A DNA stretch of 64,000 nt. Origin: Alcaligenaceae bacterium (GTDB lineage: Bacteria > Pseudomonadota > Gammaproteobacteria > Burkholderiales > Burkholderiaceae_B). Under the pieces are notes generated by a model. It saw nothing but the letters and a program-made list of their open reading frames with translations. It ran no database searches and had not been told where the DNA came from. Location of the stretch: positions 336,936 through 400,935 of the forward strand of contig JACCET010000003.1 in assembly GCA_013416405.1 (NCBI GenBank). The letters are read 5' to 3'. A program made the translations under genes and the position numbers. Shown here one piece after another: positions 50,622 to 59,712 of this stretch. Every line of letters begins with the position of its first letter. Positions within the stretch are counted from its first letter, which is position 1.

Positions 50622-52127
50622 TTACGCTCTTATCAGGCATTGTTCCACCAGCTCCGCAACGGTGTCAGGTGGGACAAAATTACGGCAGTCTGTTCCGCCG
50701 AAACGCGGGCAAACATAGCGCTCACCACAGGGCGAACATGTTAGCCCCTGTTCGAGTGCCAAGTAGTCGCTCGCGGCATGCGCAAGATTTTCAATACGTG
50801 TCGAAGCGTATAGGCATAGCGTTGGCAGCTTCAATGCCTGTGATGCGAAATGACAGGGGAAGGAGTCCATGCCTATCAGCGCATCGTGCTCTTCGAGCAA
50901 TGACTTGAGTGCTTCCAGATTCGTGAAGGCATGCGAGGGTACATCTGGAAAAGTATTGCCGAGTACCGAAGGCTGAAACCCCTTGGCGCGCAAAGTATCA
51001 ATAAGTGTTCTTTGCAATGCTTGAGGATACACCTTCAAGGGCCAGCCACCGTCGAAATGTAAGAGTATCCGGCGGCCACGGATGCACGGCAGCTTGCCGT
51101 ATTGTTGCGAGAAGGGATCGGGCGCTTCCAAAAGCGCTCCAACCGGAAAGTTAAGTTCGTCGCCATTTTGGCCAAGTGCAAAGGCTATTTGGCCGGCCAG
51201 AGTGTAGTCCGCGTGCATATAGCCGCGGCACGGCCGCATGAACAAAAAGGATGCGTCAGCGGGCAGAATTGGCAAGACGAAGCGCTGGAAATACAAAATC
51301 TCATCATTCAGGGCGTGCGCTGGCGAGAACACTTCACCTCGGGCAGGCAACGGCCCTTTGACTTCGATAAGTTTTAGGTCGGGCGCGATCAGACGGACTA
51401 CGTCGGCATAGGCTTCATGCACTACCATGCCCGTGACGGGTGTTTGACTGTTTTGTATGGCCTTGACTGCAAGTAAAACGTCGCCTGCATGGTGGGTGAC
51501 CACTGCCAGCGTCTCGTTCTTTTCAGCATGCAGCATGGCCAGGCGCGACCTGACGCTATAACGGCTGATAACATTCATGCCCCGGAACTGCATCAAGGCG
51601 GGTAAGTGCGGTGGCCGTTCAGGCGTGCGTAGCATGCGCTTTAGCACCCGAAAACCCAATTGTGTCAGCAAGTGGGCGTCGAGCGAGGCGTCGATGCCGC
51701 TCAGGAACCGGAGATCATCAAGGGGCAGGGCAGACCTAAGCGTTTCCGCAGACCACCCATACGCCAGTATTTGTTCTTCATAGTCTTGAAACAGAATGAC
51801 ATCTGATGCAGGCGACGTGCTTTGGGCGCCGATTTCCCACAAGTCGGCGCGTATGGCGGATAGTTCGTCGGGCTGAATGTTCAATGCGGGATTGATCACT
51901 AGTCCCCATTCCGATCTATGCGCGCTTTGCAAGTTTTGCAGCAGCGCCATAAGATAACGGCCAGGCAGCGCTGTGAACGAGTAGGGCACGCCAACCTGGC
52001 CCGGCGCGCGGGCGACGGGTACGTTGATCAGTCGGAGTTCAGGATTTGATTCAGGCGAGAGCCGCCAGGGACGCTCGCTGGCGTCGAGCCGGACGGCCAG
52101 CACTGGCACGGGATAGCGGCGCATCAT
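50622..52127 (-). CDS. GT9-like glycosyltransferase with extra N-terminal domain
   Basis: A 501-residue protein. Residues 1-170 are the domain shared with the 190-residue protein at 41398-41970. The C-terminal part (about 195-500) resembles heptosyltransferase-type GT9 enzymes: RGRRILLHFDGGWPLKVYPQ, VLGNTFPDVPSHAF, HDALIGMDSFPCHFASQALKLPT and the end block LTCSPCGERYVCPRFGGTDC. The Cys-rich tail CSPC...C...C is seen in GT9-like proteins of capsule loci. It is the first gene of the minus-strand polysaccharide operon that includes wzm-wzt. Confidence 0.75.
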   Translation of the reverse strand: MMRRYPVPVLAVRLDASERPWRLSPESNPELRLINVPVARAPGQVGVPYSFTALPGRYLMALLQNLQSAHRSEWGLVINPALNIQPDELSAIRADLWEIGAQSTSPASDVILFQDYEEQILAYGWSAETLRSALPLDDLRFLSGIDASLDAHLLTQLGFRVLKRMLRTPERPPHLPALMQFRGMNVISRYSVRSRLAMLHAEKNETLAVVTHHAGDVLLAVKAIQNSQTPVTGMVVHEAYADVVRLIAPDLKLIEVKGPLPARGEVFSPAHALNDEILYFQRFVLPILPADASFLFMRPCRGYMHADYTLAGQIAFALGQNGDELNFPVGALLEAPDPFSQQYGKLPCIRGRRILLHFDGGWPLKVYPQALQRTLIDTLRAKGFQPSVLGNTFPDVPSHAFTNLEALKSLLEEHDALIGMDSFPCHFASQALKLPTLCLYASTRIENLAHAASDYLALEQGLTCSPCGERYVCPRFGGTDCRNFVPPDTVAELVEQCLIRA

Positions 52128-52298
52128 GCTTGCAATGCTGCGGCGACCGTAAGCAATCCAGGGATAACGGGCTGGGCAGCGTTCACGTCGGCATAGTGGA
52201 AAAAATAATTAAATATTATAACCTTATTGGCTTGCGGCGTACCATTACGCTGCTTCGATCCACGGATACAGAAGTGACGACCCATCAAGTCAACCCTC

Positions 52299-52505
52299 CC
52301 ATGCCTCTCTGCGACCCTGAACCAAAGCAAGGCGTTTTCCGTGCTCATGTCCTTGTATCATAAAGAAAACCCACGGTACCTGGATCAGTGTTTTGTCAGC
52401 TTGTGGAATCAAACCCTTTGTGCCGGGGAAATCGTAGTGGTGTTTGACGGCCCGTTGCCCCACGCCGTGCTGGCGGTGGGCAATTATCAAGATTTTCCGA
52501 CCATA
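52299..52505 (+). pseudogene. GT2 gene remnant with internal deletion
   Basis: The frame encodes [20 protein letters not shown] and EIVVVFDGPLP, nearly the N-terminus of the intact GT2 at 33775-34608. It then jumps straight to [12 protein letters not shown], which in the intact gene lies about 120 residues further on. So the middle of the gene, with its metal motif, has been lost. Homology then ends. The surrounding 500 bp (52128-52630) hold nothing else I recognise. Confidence 0.75.
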
Positions 52506-52630
52506 TCTTGGACTACGCCGCAGGAAGAATCGGGACAGCACTTAACGAATGGCTGAATGCCCGATCAGCATGGGCTCCGGACTTGTGCTCCCGCTACTCT
52601 ACCGCAGTTCTTCCAGCATCGACGCCTGGG

Positions 52631-54064
52631 TTAGGCTGCGTCCAGCAATACCTGCTTGGGCCCGAAGTAAGTCTGGCTGGCGGTGTCTATGGTGGTGCTG
52701 CTAAGCGTGCCCGCCGCGCCTGACAGCATCAGGCGCGCCAGCACATACTGCAGGCGGGCCTGGGTCAGGTCCAGCTGCGATCGGTAGTACTGATCTTGCG
52801 CGTCCAGAATATCGGTCATGCTGCGCGTGCCGGCCTCGAAGCTGCGTTCGGTGGCCGTCAGGGCCGCCTTGCTGGACTCCACCGCCACCTGCAGCGCCGC
52901 AATGCGCTGGGCGCCGCTGACCACACCCTGATAGTGGCGCGTGACTTCCACGGCAATGCGTTCGCGCGTGGCCGCCAGCTCCTCGGCCGCCCGGTCGCGA
53001 TTGTGGCGCGCCTGCTTGACCTGGGCGCTGGTCAGCCCCCCTGAAAACAGGGGCACAGTGACCTGTATGCCCAGATTGGTGGTATTGCTGTCCTGGTTGC
53101 GGGTAGACAGCGTTTCGCTGGTCACGTCGCGCCGTGAGGCAACGATATCCAGCGTGGGCAAATGGCCGCCGAAAGTGCGGTCGATTTCCTCGGTGGATAT
53201 GCGCAGGCCCTGTTCGCTGGTACGCACTTCGGCATTGCCCGCCATGGCCATGGCCTGCCAGTCGGACAGGGCGCCGGGCGTGAGCGGCTGCGGCTTGAAG
53301 TCGTCTTTCAGCGTGGTCAGCACCACCGGTGCGCTGCCTATCATTTCCTGCAGCTCGCGCCGCGCCACCAGCAGGCGGTCTTGTGCCTGGATAACATCGG
53401 CGCGGGCCAGATCGCGGCGCGACTTGGCCTCGTGCACATCGGTGATCGTGCCCTCGCCGCCATCGAAGTGATGCTGGGCGGCAACCAGCTGCTTTTCGTT
53501 GGCATCCAGCTTGGACTGCGACAGCACCAGGTTTTCATAAGACAGCAAGGTCTGGAAGTAGCGGTTCAGCAAGCGTTCGGACGTGTCGTTGGCCTTGGTG
53601 TCGAAGACCGCCAGGCTATAGTCGGCGCGGGCCTGGCCTTGCCGGTATTCGGCAAAGGTGCTCCAGTTGAACACCACCTGATTAAGGTGGATTTCATTGA
53701 CGCCCGAGGTATAGCGCAAGTCGGTGCTGACGATGGAACCGTTCGGGCCGGGGCTATCCAGCGTGCCGCGCACCCGCGTGCGCGCCAACGACGCACCCAC
53801 CTGGGGCAGCAGGGCGGCCCTGCCTATGGCGCGATTGGTCTGGCCGGCTTCGCGCTCGCTGATGGCGGCCTTGTAGGTGGGGTCGTTTTCCAGTGCCGCC
53901 AGCCAGGCCTCTGACAAGGTCAGCGCGCCTTGCGGAGCCGCCGCCGTGCCCGGCGTGGCGCGCACAGCGGCTGTTGCCGCATTCGCCGCCGACGCCGAGC
54001 CGGCCCACAGGCTGGGCAGCAGCGCCAGGCAAAGCAACCGTGCAACAGTGAAGGCAGCGCGCAT
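52631..54064 (-). CDS. TolC family outer-membrane channel of a type I secretion system
   Basis: A 477-residue outer-membrane efflux protein. A signal peptide (residues 1-26: RAAFTVARLLCLALLPSLWAGSAS) is followed by an OEP repeat, with LTLSEAWLAALENDPTYKAA at the start and repeated helical hairpins with TRNQ, QVTVPLFSGG and RNRDRAAEE-like landmarks. It forms the outer-membrane tunnel for the HlyD and ABC partners encoded directly upstream (4-bp gap). Confidence 0.9.
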   Translation of the reverse strand: MRAAFTVARLLCLALLPSLWAGSASAANAATAAVRATPGTAAAPQGALTLSEAWLAALENDPTYKAAISEREAGQTNRAIGRAALLPQVGASLARTRVRGTLDSPGPNGSIVSTDLRYTSGVNEIHLNQVVFNWSTFAEYRQGQARADYSLAVFDTKANDTSERLLNRYFQTLLSYENLVLSQSKLDANEKQLVAAQHHFDGGEGTITDVHEAKSRRDLARADVIQAQDRLLVARRELQEMIGSAPVVLTTLKDDFKPQPLTPGALSDWQAMAMAGNAEVRTSEQGLRISTEEIDRTFGGHLPTLDIVASRRDVTSETLSTRNQDSNTTNLGIQVTVPLFSGGLTSAQVKQARHNRDRAAEELAATRERIAVEVTRHYQGVVSGAQRIAALQVAVESSKAALTATERSFEAGTRSMTDILDAQDQYYRSQLDLTQARLQYVLARLMLSGAAGTLSSTTIDTASQTYFGPKQVLLDAA

Positions 54065-54068
54065 AAGG

Positions 54069-55409
54069 CTATTGCTCCTTGAAGGATTTATTCAGCCGCT
54101 CCAGGAAGGGTTTGAGCAGATAGCTGAGCATAGTCCGCTCGCCCGTTCGTATCAACACCGAGGCAGGCATGCCCGGGCGTATGGCATTGCCTTCCAGCAT
54201 TTCCATGCCCTTGGGCGTAACGTTGACCTGTGCCAGGTAGTAAGGCATTTTGGTGGACTCGTTGATCAGGCTGTCGGCCGACACCGTCATGACCTTGCCC
54301 GGAATATTGGGCGTCTGGGCGTGGTTGAAGGCGGGAAAGGTGATCTCCACATCAAGGCCGGCGTGTATCTTGTCTATGGCCTGCACCGGCACCTGGGCCT
54401 GCACGATATAGCTGTGGTCCATAGGAATCACTTCCATCACCTGGGTGCCCGGGCGGATCACGCCGCCCACGGTATGCACGCTAAGATCCTGAACATAGCC
54501 GTCGATGGGGGCGCGTATTTTGGTTTCGCGCACGGTGTAGTCCAGCGCGGCCAGCCTGTCGCTCAGCGACGAGGCCTCTTTTTGCACCTCGGATAACTGT
54601 GACTGCACTTCTTTCTGGTAGTCCTGGCTGCGCTGCAGTATGCGCAGCTTCAGTTCCGCCACCTGATTGCGCGTGCGGCTTTCTTCCACCACATCACTCG
54701 ACAGTGCGGCCTGTAACTGGGCCGCATCGCGTTCAAGTTCGAACATGCGATTGCGCGGCAGATAGCCTTCCTTGGCCAACTGGCGCACGCCTTTCAGTTC
54801 ACGCTGTATGAAACCGATTTGGTTCTTGCGATTGGCCTGCACCTGCGCCATTCCCTTCAATTGCTGCTGGGCGCCGTTCAGGTTTTCTTTCAGTATGGTG
54901 ATTTCGCCTTCCAGGGCTTCGCGCCGGGTCTGAAACAGCAAGTCTTGCGTGCCGGTCGCGCTGATGTAGCGCGGGTCGTTCTTGAAACGCTCGGTAAAGG
55001 CGGGGTCGTACTTGATTTCGGTCAGGCCGTCGCGTTCGGCCAGCAAGCGGGCTTCGGATGCCATGGCCAGTATGTATTGCGAACTGATCACGCCCTGCTC
55101 GGCCGTGGCGCGCGTATCGTTAAGGCGTATCAACACTTGGTCTTTGCTGACCCGGTCGCCCTCGCGCACCAGAATTTCCTCGACCGTGCCGCCTTCCAGG
55201 TGCTGCACCGACTTGCGATTGCCGAAAACCTGTACCGTGGCGTTGGCCGGAATACCGGCATCGAGCGGTGCGAACGCGGCCCAGGCGGCAAAGCCGCCGA
55301 AACCGATCAGCAGCACAGCCAGGCCCCAGCGCAAGGGGGCGGTGAAGTTGGTGTCGACTTTGTTGCCCGGTATGTCCAGGTCGTCGTCATTCCTGTTCAG
55401 CTGTTTCAT
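54069..55409 (-). CDS. HlyD family periplasmic adaptor of a type I secretion system
   Basis: A 446-residue membrane fusion protein with one N-terminal membrane helix (WGLAVLLIGFGGFAAWAAFA, near residues 27-46), a barrel-sandwich lipoyl domain (VQHLEGGTVEEILVREGDRV), long coiled coils (about 145-285) and the C-terminal HlyD domain (AGLDVEITFPAFNHAQTPN). This is the PrtE/HlyD-type subunit linking ABC and TolC. ATG at 55409 is preferred; a TTG two codons upstream overlaps the ABC stop. Confidence 0.92.
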   Translation of the reverse strand: MKQLNRNDDDLDIPGNKVDTNFTAPLRWGLAVLLIGFGGFAAWAAFAPLDAGIPANATVQVFGNRKSVQHLEGGTVEEILVREGDRVSKDQVLIRLNDTRATAEQGVISSQYILAMASEARLLAERDGLTEIKYDPAFTERFKNDPRYISATGTQDLLFQTRREALEGEITILKENLNGAQQQLKGMAQVQANRKNQIGFIQRELKGVRQLAKEGYLPRNRMFELERDAAQLQAALSSDVVEESRTRNQVAELKLRILQRSQDYQKEVQSQLSEVQKEASSLSDRLAALDYTVRETKIRAPIDGYVQDLSVHTVGGVIRPGTQVMEVIPMDHSYIVQAQVPVQAIDKIHAGLDVEITFPAFNHAQTPNIPGKVMTVSADSLINESTKMPYYLAQVNVTPKGMEMLEGNAIRPGMPASVLIRTGERTMLSYLLKPFLERLNKSFKEQ

Positions 55410-55411
55410 GT

Positions 55412-57163
55412 TCAAACCTGGCCTTTACCCACAATCTGCAATGGCGAGCCCTGACCCGCGGCGCCCGGTGCGGCCGCCGCCTGAATCTGCTGCTGGCGCA
55501 AACCCTTCAGCACTTCTTCGCGCGGGCCATACATGGCCGGCGTGCCTTCGCGCATAACCAGCAGCTTGTCGACGGCGCTAAGTACATTCATGCGATGCGT
55601 AATCAGGATGATGGTTGAGCCCCGTTGCTTCAGGCCCAGCACCGTTTGAACCAGCGCGGCTTCGCCCACGTCGTCAAGATTGGAGTTGGGTTCATCAAGT
55701 ACCACCAGCGCCGGGTCGCCGTATATGGCCCGCGCCAGTGCCACGCGCTGCTTCTGGCCGCCCGACAACGACGCGCCGTCGGTACCCAGACTGGTGTCAT
55801 AGCCCTTGGGCAGGCGCAAAATCATTTCGTGCACACCTGCGTGAGTGGCTGCTTCTATGACCTTGGCCGAGTCGGTTTCACCAAAACGCGCGATATTCTC
55901 GGCGATGGTGCCTTCGAACAGCTCGATATCTTGCGGCAGATAGCCCACATGCGGGCCCAGTTCGTCTTTGTTCCATAAATACACATCGGCGCCGTCTAGG
56001 CGTACCTTGCCGGCCTGTGCCGGCCACACGCCCACCAGCAGGCGCGCCAGGGTGGATTTGCCCGATGCCGAGGGGCCAATAATGCCCACGGCCTCGCCGG
56101 CCTTCACACCAAAATTCACGCCCTTCAGTATGGCCGCCTGGCCACCTGGGGCCGACGCGTACACGTTTTCCAGCAAAAGCTCGCCCTTGGGTGCGGGCAG
56201 GCTCAGTGTGTCGCCGCGTGCGGGTGCCGACTGCAGCATTTCGTCTAGCCGGGCATAGGCCTGGCGGGTGGACAGCGCTTGCTTCCAGGTGCCGATGGCC
56301 AGTTCCACAGGGCCCAGCGCCTTGCCCATCAGTATGGAACAAACAATCATCATGCCGGCCGTGATCGTGCCTTCGATAACCAGCAGCGCACCCGCGCCCA
56401 GAATCAGGGACTGCAGGGAAATCCGCACAAAGCGTGTAACAGAACTGATGCGCGCATTGCGGTCGGAAGCCAGCGTTTGTAACGACAAAACCCGGCGATG
56501 CTGGCCAAACCAACGTGCGCGCAGGCCGGGCAGCATGCCCATCGCTTCGATCACTTCGGCATTGCGCAAATGATTATTGGCGAATGCGCCTGCCGCGATG
56601 GACGCCTGATTGGCCTCGGCCAGCGGCTTTTGCGTGGAAATATTGGTGATATAGGCCAATATAAACAGAATGATGGAGCCGCCCAGCGTGATCAGGCCCA
56701 GCAGCGGGTGCACCATGAAGGTGACCAATATATAAATGGGCGTCCAGGGCGCATCAAAGAAAGCAAACAGGGCGTTGCCCGTAAGAAACTGGCGCAGATT
56801 GGTCAGGTCGTGCACGGCCTGCGAAGGGTTGCCCCCCTGGCGGCGCAGATTGCGCTCGAAGGCGGCCGTGAACACGCGCTGGTTCAGCATCATGTCGAAA
56901 CGGTTGCCCACCCGAATCAGCACCGAGGCGCGGGTGAATTCCAGCATACCCGACAGCATGTACAGGCCGACCACCAGCAGCGTAAGCATCAGTAGCGTGG
57001 TTTCATTGCTGCTGGCCAGCACCCGGTCGTACACCTGCAGCATATAAATGGAAGGCGTTAGCGCAAGAATATTGATCACGCAGCTGAAAGCGGCAAGACT
57101 GTAGAACGTCTTGCGGAATCGGTATAGCGCTTCGCCCAGTTCGGTGCGACGGGATGACTTCAT
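55412..57163 (-). CDS. Type I secretion ABC transporter, permease/ATPase (PrtD type)
   Basis: Fused membrane and ATPase exporter of about 583 residues. The N-terminal part holds six membrane helices starting LAAFSCVINILALTPSIYML, and the ATPase has Walker A GIIGPSASGKSTLARLL, LSGGQKQRVALARAIYG and Walker B PALVVLDEPNSNLD. There is no N-terminal C39 peptidase domain, so it belongs to the PrtD/RTX-protein exporters that read an uncleaved C-terminal signal. Start MKSSRRTELGEAL at 57163 is chosen by homology; in-frame ATGs at 57184 and 57205 are alternatives, none with a good ribosome binding site. Likely cargo is the large protein beginning beyond the right edge. Confidence 0.92.
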   Translation of the reverse strand: MKSSRRTELGEALYRFRKTFYSLAAFSCVINILALTPSIYMLQVYDRVLASSNETTLLMLTLLVVGLYMLSGMLEFTRASVLIRVGNRFDMMLNQRVFTAAFERNLRRQGGNPSQAVHDLTNLRQFLTGNALFAFFDAPWTPIYILVTFMVHPLLGLITLGGSIILFILAYITNISTQKPLAEANQASIAAGAFANNHLRNAEVIEAMGMLPGLRARWFGQHRRVLSLQTLASDRNARISSVTRFVRISLQSLILGAGALLVIEGTITAGMMIVCSILMGKALGPVELAIGTWKQALSTRQAYARLDEMLQSAPARGDTLSLPAPKGELLLENVYASAPGGQAAILKGVNFGVKAGEAVGIIGPSASGKSTLARLLVGVWPAQAGKVRLDGADVYLWNKDELGPHVGYLPQDIELFEGTIAENIARFGETDSAKVIEAATHAGVHEMILRLPKGYDTSLGTDGASLSGGQKQRVALARAIYGDPALVVLDEPNSNLDDVGEAALVQTVLGLKQRGSTIILITHRMNVLSAVDKLLVMREGTPAMYGPREEVLKGLRQQQIQAAAAPGAAGQGSPLQIVGKGQV

Positions 57164-57230
57164 GGGAAAACCAGTAGGCGCCATTGTTGCGGCCCGCAAC
57201 AACATGCAATGTAATAACAGAAAAGTTTTG

Positions 57231-57249
57231 AAGCTTTTTAAAAAAGCTT
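57231..57249. repeat. AT-rich palindrome upstream of the secretion operon
   Basis: AAGCTTTTT (57231-57239), a central A, and AAAAAGCTT (57241-57249) make a perfect 9-bp-arm palindrome about 70 bp from the ABC gene start. On the minus strand TATAGT lies just upstream of it and could be a -10, so it may be an operator in the transcribed leader. Function is unknown. Confidence 0.35.
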
Positions 57250-57288
57250 TTTACTATAACATGCTGACTCTGGCATCCAGCTGAAAAC

Positions 57289-57307
57289 GCCGCCAAAAAT
57301 TGGCGGC
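57289..57307. terminator. Stem-loop downstream of the SapC-like gene
   Basis: GCCGCCAA and TTGGCGGC (57289-57296, 57300-57307) form an 8-bp GC-rich stem with a 3-nt A loop, followed by TTTCCTT on the plus strand and GTTTTC on the minus strand. It lies 43 bp past the SapC-like stop on the minus strand and should separate that gene from the secretion operon. Confidence 0.6.
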
Positions 57308-57349
57308 TTTCCTTATAAAAGCAACACCTTACGGGTTGGTTGCCAGGGC

Positions 57350-58138
57350 TTAGCCTAGCCCGCCGAAATTGATGGTTCCGCCGTCGTTCAGGAACTCAAG
57401 ATCCAGCTCGCCGCCCACGGGTTGCAGCGCCGCTTCGGCCGCCGCATGCTGCTGGGCCAACTGGCCCAGCTTCTGCAAGTGCTGCATAGACAGCAACTGG
57501 CAAAAAGCCATGGGCAGGGCGCCCGATTTTTGCAGCTCGGCCAGAGCTTCAGGGGCCAGCTGATTCATGGCCGCTTCATCGATGCGGAACAGCCCCTGAA
57601 CGTTTTGTTCACCCGCTTCGGCCTGAATCTTGATGGGCCAGGGCTGAATAAGATTATGCTTTTGCAGCACCGCGCAGGCCTGCTGCGTGGCGACCCGGTT
57701 GGCCGCAATCTGGCCCAAAAAATTCAAGACATCTGTAACAGCCTTGGTGGGCTTTTCGTCTTCGCCGAAAAAGGCTTCGCCCGTGTCGTCGGAAATCAGG
57801 CCGCTGTCTTCAATGATGCACAGCACCTGCTGCTGCCCGTTATCGGTATTGGCCAGGGTGAACGGATAGCCACGGTAGGCCGCCGGCACATAGCCGCCCA
57901 GCCAGCGGCCATCGGGTGCCACCAGCAGATTCTTGCCCGCCGCCAGGCCCTGCACCGCCACCGGCACATAGCCATCGTTCACAGCAATAAAGCCTATGGG
58001 CAGGGTCATGCAGGCGCGAGGCAGTTCCTGCGCCACCAGCGCCGCCACCGAATCGCCCGTTGCAAATGAATAAGACGAATAACGTTGCCAGCGCTTGCCG
58101 GCATGCAGTTCCTTGGAGACGACTTGAAGTTTGGCCAT
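57350..58138 (-). CDS. SapC family protein
   Basis: A 262-residue protein with the family opening (WQRYSSYSFATGDSVAAL, LPIGFIAVNDGYVPVAVQGL) and the central WLGGYVPAAYRGYPFTLA and ISDDTGEAFFGED blocks. SapC proteins were named in an S-layer locus, but their molecular role is not known. No signal peptide or membrane segment is seen, so it is cytoplasmic. Its position between the type I exporter and the large RTX/S-layer-like gene supports a part in surface-protein production. AGGA precedes the ATG. Confidence 0.82.
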   Translation of the reverse strand: MAKLQVVSKELHAGKRWQRYSSYSFATGDSVAALVAQELPRACMTLPIGFIAVNDGYVPVAVQGLAAGKNLLVAPDGRWLGGYVPAAYRGYPFTLANTDNGQQQVLCIIEDSGLISDDTGEAFFGEDEKPTKAVTDVLNFLGQIAANRVATQQACAVLQKHNLIQPWPIKIQAEAGEQNVQGLFRIDEAAMNQLAPEALAELQKSGALPMAFCQLLSMQHLQKLGQLAQQHAAAEAALQPVGGELDLEFLNDGGTINFGGLG

Positions 58139-58177
58139 ACGGCAGTCCTGTGAATAGAGAGTCTCGGTATTGTAATT

Positions 58178-58230
58178 GTAATGGGGTCAGACACGATTAA
58201 CCGAAGGTTAATCGTGTCTGACCCCATTAC
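58178..58230. repeat. REP-like palindrome 1 at the 3' end of the RAYT gene
   Basis: Perfect 25-bp arms (58178-58202 and 58206-58230; core ATGGGGTCAGACACGATTAA) with a GAA loop. The right arm contains the stop codon of the RAYT gene. Same core as the elements at 59320-59369 and 59782-59831. Confidence 0.9.
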
Positions 58231-58919
58231 ACCTTTGGTCTGCCCACTCCCTTTGATGCGGCTTGTCGACTTGCCAATCCTTCGATTCTTCTCTGGAAGT
58301 GTTCGTTTCCCAACGCCCAGCCCTTGTGGGTCGATTCTCGGATTGCCTGCAGATCCTGATCGGGTAGCGCTATCTTGAACAACCTCTGGTAGGCGCTCTG
58401 CTGCTCCTCTTTATTTCTTCCCAGACGGGAATACAGCTGATGAGGTGTCAGCCAGCTTGAGTTGGGGCCAGCGTGGCCTTGCGCATTGAAAGTATGGCTG
58501 GACCAACGGTAATCACCGGGGTGAGCCACCATACCGGCCCGCACCGGGTTTAGCTCGATATAGCGCATCAGCGTCAGCAGATAGCGCTCACTATCCACCA
58601 CTGTAGCGCGGTAGCGTCCTTCCCATAGGGTGCCGCTGCGCTGATATGTATAGTTGAAATGCTGCACATAACGCCTTCCCGTAGACTGAAAAACCTTGCT
58701 GATGCTGTCTCCAGCGCTTGGCGTGGCAAGCAAATGAACGTGATTGGTCATCCAGACGTATGCATGAATCGCCAGACCGTGTTTGTGGGCGGCATCGACC
58801 AGAGCGTCACGAAAAAACTGATAATCGGCCACTGAGGCAAAAATAGGCTGCCGGTTGTTGCCTCGCTGGATGATGTGCTGTGGTTGCCCAGGGATGACAT
58901 AACGAGGAAGGCGCGCCAT
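58227..58919 (-). CDS. REP-associated tyrosine transposase (RAYT)
   Basis: A 230-residue Y1_Tnp/HUH nuclease. The motifs are intact: MARLPRYVIPGQPQHIIQRG at the start, the HUH pair in NHVHLLATP (near residue 60) and the catalytic Tyr region RRYVQHFNYTYQRSGTLWEG. RAYTs cut single-stranded DNA at REP hairpins and are held to spread them. The three palindromes and one half copy on both sides are its likely substrates. GGAG precedes the ATG. A sequence-related but inactive homologue is at 7799-8584. Confidence 0.9.
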   Translation of the reverse strand: MARLPRYVIPGQPQHIIQRGNNRQPIFASVADYQFFRDALVDAAHKHGLAIHAYVWMTNHVHLLATPSAGDSISKVFQSTGRRYVQHFNYTYQRSGTLWEGRYRATVVDSERYLLTLMRYIELNPVRAGMVAHPGDYRWSSHTFNAQGHAGPNSSWLTPHQLYSRLGRNKEEQQSAYQRLFKIALPDQDLQAIRESTHKGWALGNEHFQRRIEGLASRQAASKGVGRPKV

Positions 58920-58971
58920 AAGTGCTCCACGACAGATGTTTAAACTGGCAAGGTAAGTTCAATATCGCAAT

Positions 58972-58989
58972 ATCGTGTCTGACCCCGTT
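58972..58989. repeat. Half REP copy
   Basis: ATCGTGTCTGACCCCGTT matches one arm of the neighbouring palindromes with a single change (CATT to CGTT) and has no partner arm. It lies at the broken end of the DUF4351 remnant. Confidence 0.7.
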
Positions 58990-59215
58990 GGCAATTCGCT
59001 GCGCATCCAGGATTTGTAAAGTCCAGCGATCCAGGCTGACTTGGTCAGCGTCAGCCACGCGAGTCGAACTTGCGGGTAATCAGCGAAGCAAGAATGCTGG
59101 AGGCTGCTTCGAGCTTGCCTTCTTCATGCCCGCGCCTGAGCGCGACGCGTTCAATGGTGTTGACGTAGGTCATATTGTGTTCCTTTTCGATCTGGCTGAC
59201 GGCATCGACATGGGG
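58990..59215 (-). pseudogene. Remnant of a DUF4351 / Rpn-type PD-(D/E)XK family gene
   Basis: The minus strand encodes SQIEKEHNMTYVNTIERVAL, then LEAASSILASLITRKFDSRG, the typical end region of these recombination-promoting nuclease-like proteins. After that a one-base frameshift is needed to continue as DADQVSLDRWTLQILDAQRI, their usual C-terminus. The whole nuclease domain is missing upstream, and the C-terminal end runs into a half REP. The gene is dead. Confidence 0.65.
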
Positions 59216-59319
59216 GCTTGAACAAGAAGATGTCGAGGCCTCTACTATGGCGGATGGGATTGATGAACAACAGCGAGAGTGAACGTAAAGCTCAATACGG
59301 AAAAGTACTTTGTGAATGT

Positions 59320-59369
59320 GAATGGGGTCAGACACGATTATCAAAAGATAATCGTGTCTGACCCCATTC
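59320..59369. repeat. REP-like palindrome 2
   Basis: 23-bp perfect arms (59320-59342, 59347-59369) around AAAA, same core as the others, ending in TTC/GAA. It lies just beyond the stop of the brnA-like gene and may also terminate its transcript. Confidence 0.9.
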
Positions 59370-59376
59370 GGCTTTC

Positions 59377-59712
59377 CTAGTGCAGTGCCGCCAATGCAAG
59401 CTCGGGCACTTTGTCGAGAATCTTCAGCAACGATTTGGCCGCTCCTGTGGGGCTGCGTTTTCCCTGTTCCCAGTTTCTGATAGTGTCTATGGGGACATCG
59501 ATTCGCTCTGAAAACTGAGCTTGGCTGAGTCCCAGACGTTTGCGAACACGCCGCGCATACCGGGCGGTATCCAGTACGGCCTCTGCTTCATCGGCCGCTG
59601 CCTGTCGGGAAACATCCGCTTCTGTAGTGGCATCAACGCGAGCAAGATCCACGCGCCCCAGATTCATCGAAACTGGATCTGCCGGATTAAGTGTTATGCG
59701 TGTTTTTTTCAT
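59377..59712 (-). CDS. BrnA-like antitoxin with helix-turn-helix
   Basis: A 111-residue protein. The C-terminal half is an XRE/BrnA-type helix-turn-helix (ARRVRKRLGLSQAQFSERID, then IDTIRNWEQGKRSPTGAAKS); the N-terminal half is the acidic toxin-binding arm type. The ATG at 59712 has GAGGT upstream. The usual partner BrnT, an RNase toxin, should overlap its start upstream; only the last 31 codons of brnT remain. The antitoxin is therefore an orphan here and may now regulate other promoters. Confidence 0.75.
   Translation of the reverse strand: MKKTRITLNPADPVSMNLGRVDLARVDATTEADVSRQAAADEAEAVLDTARYARRVRKRLGLSQAQFSERIDVPIDTIRNWEQGKRSPTGAAKSLLKILDKVPELALAALH

Noticed and set aside
57206..57349. 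Possible small RNA gene between sapC and the secretion operon
   Set aside because: Only a short stem-loop and an AT palindrome are present; no promoter-terminator pair enclosing a transcript could be argued.
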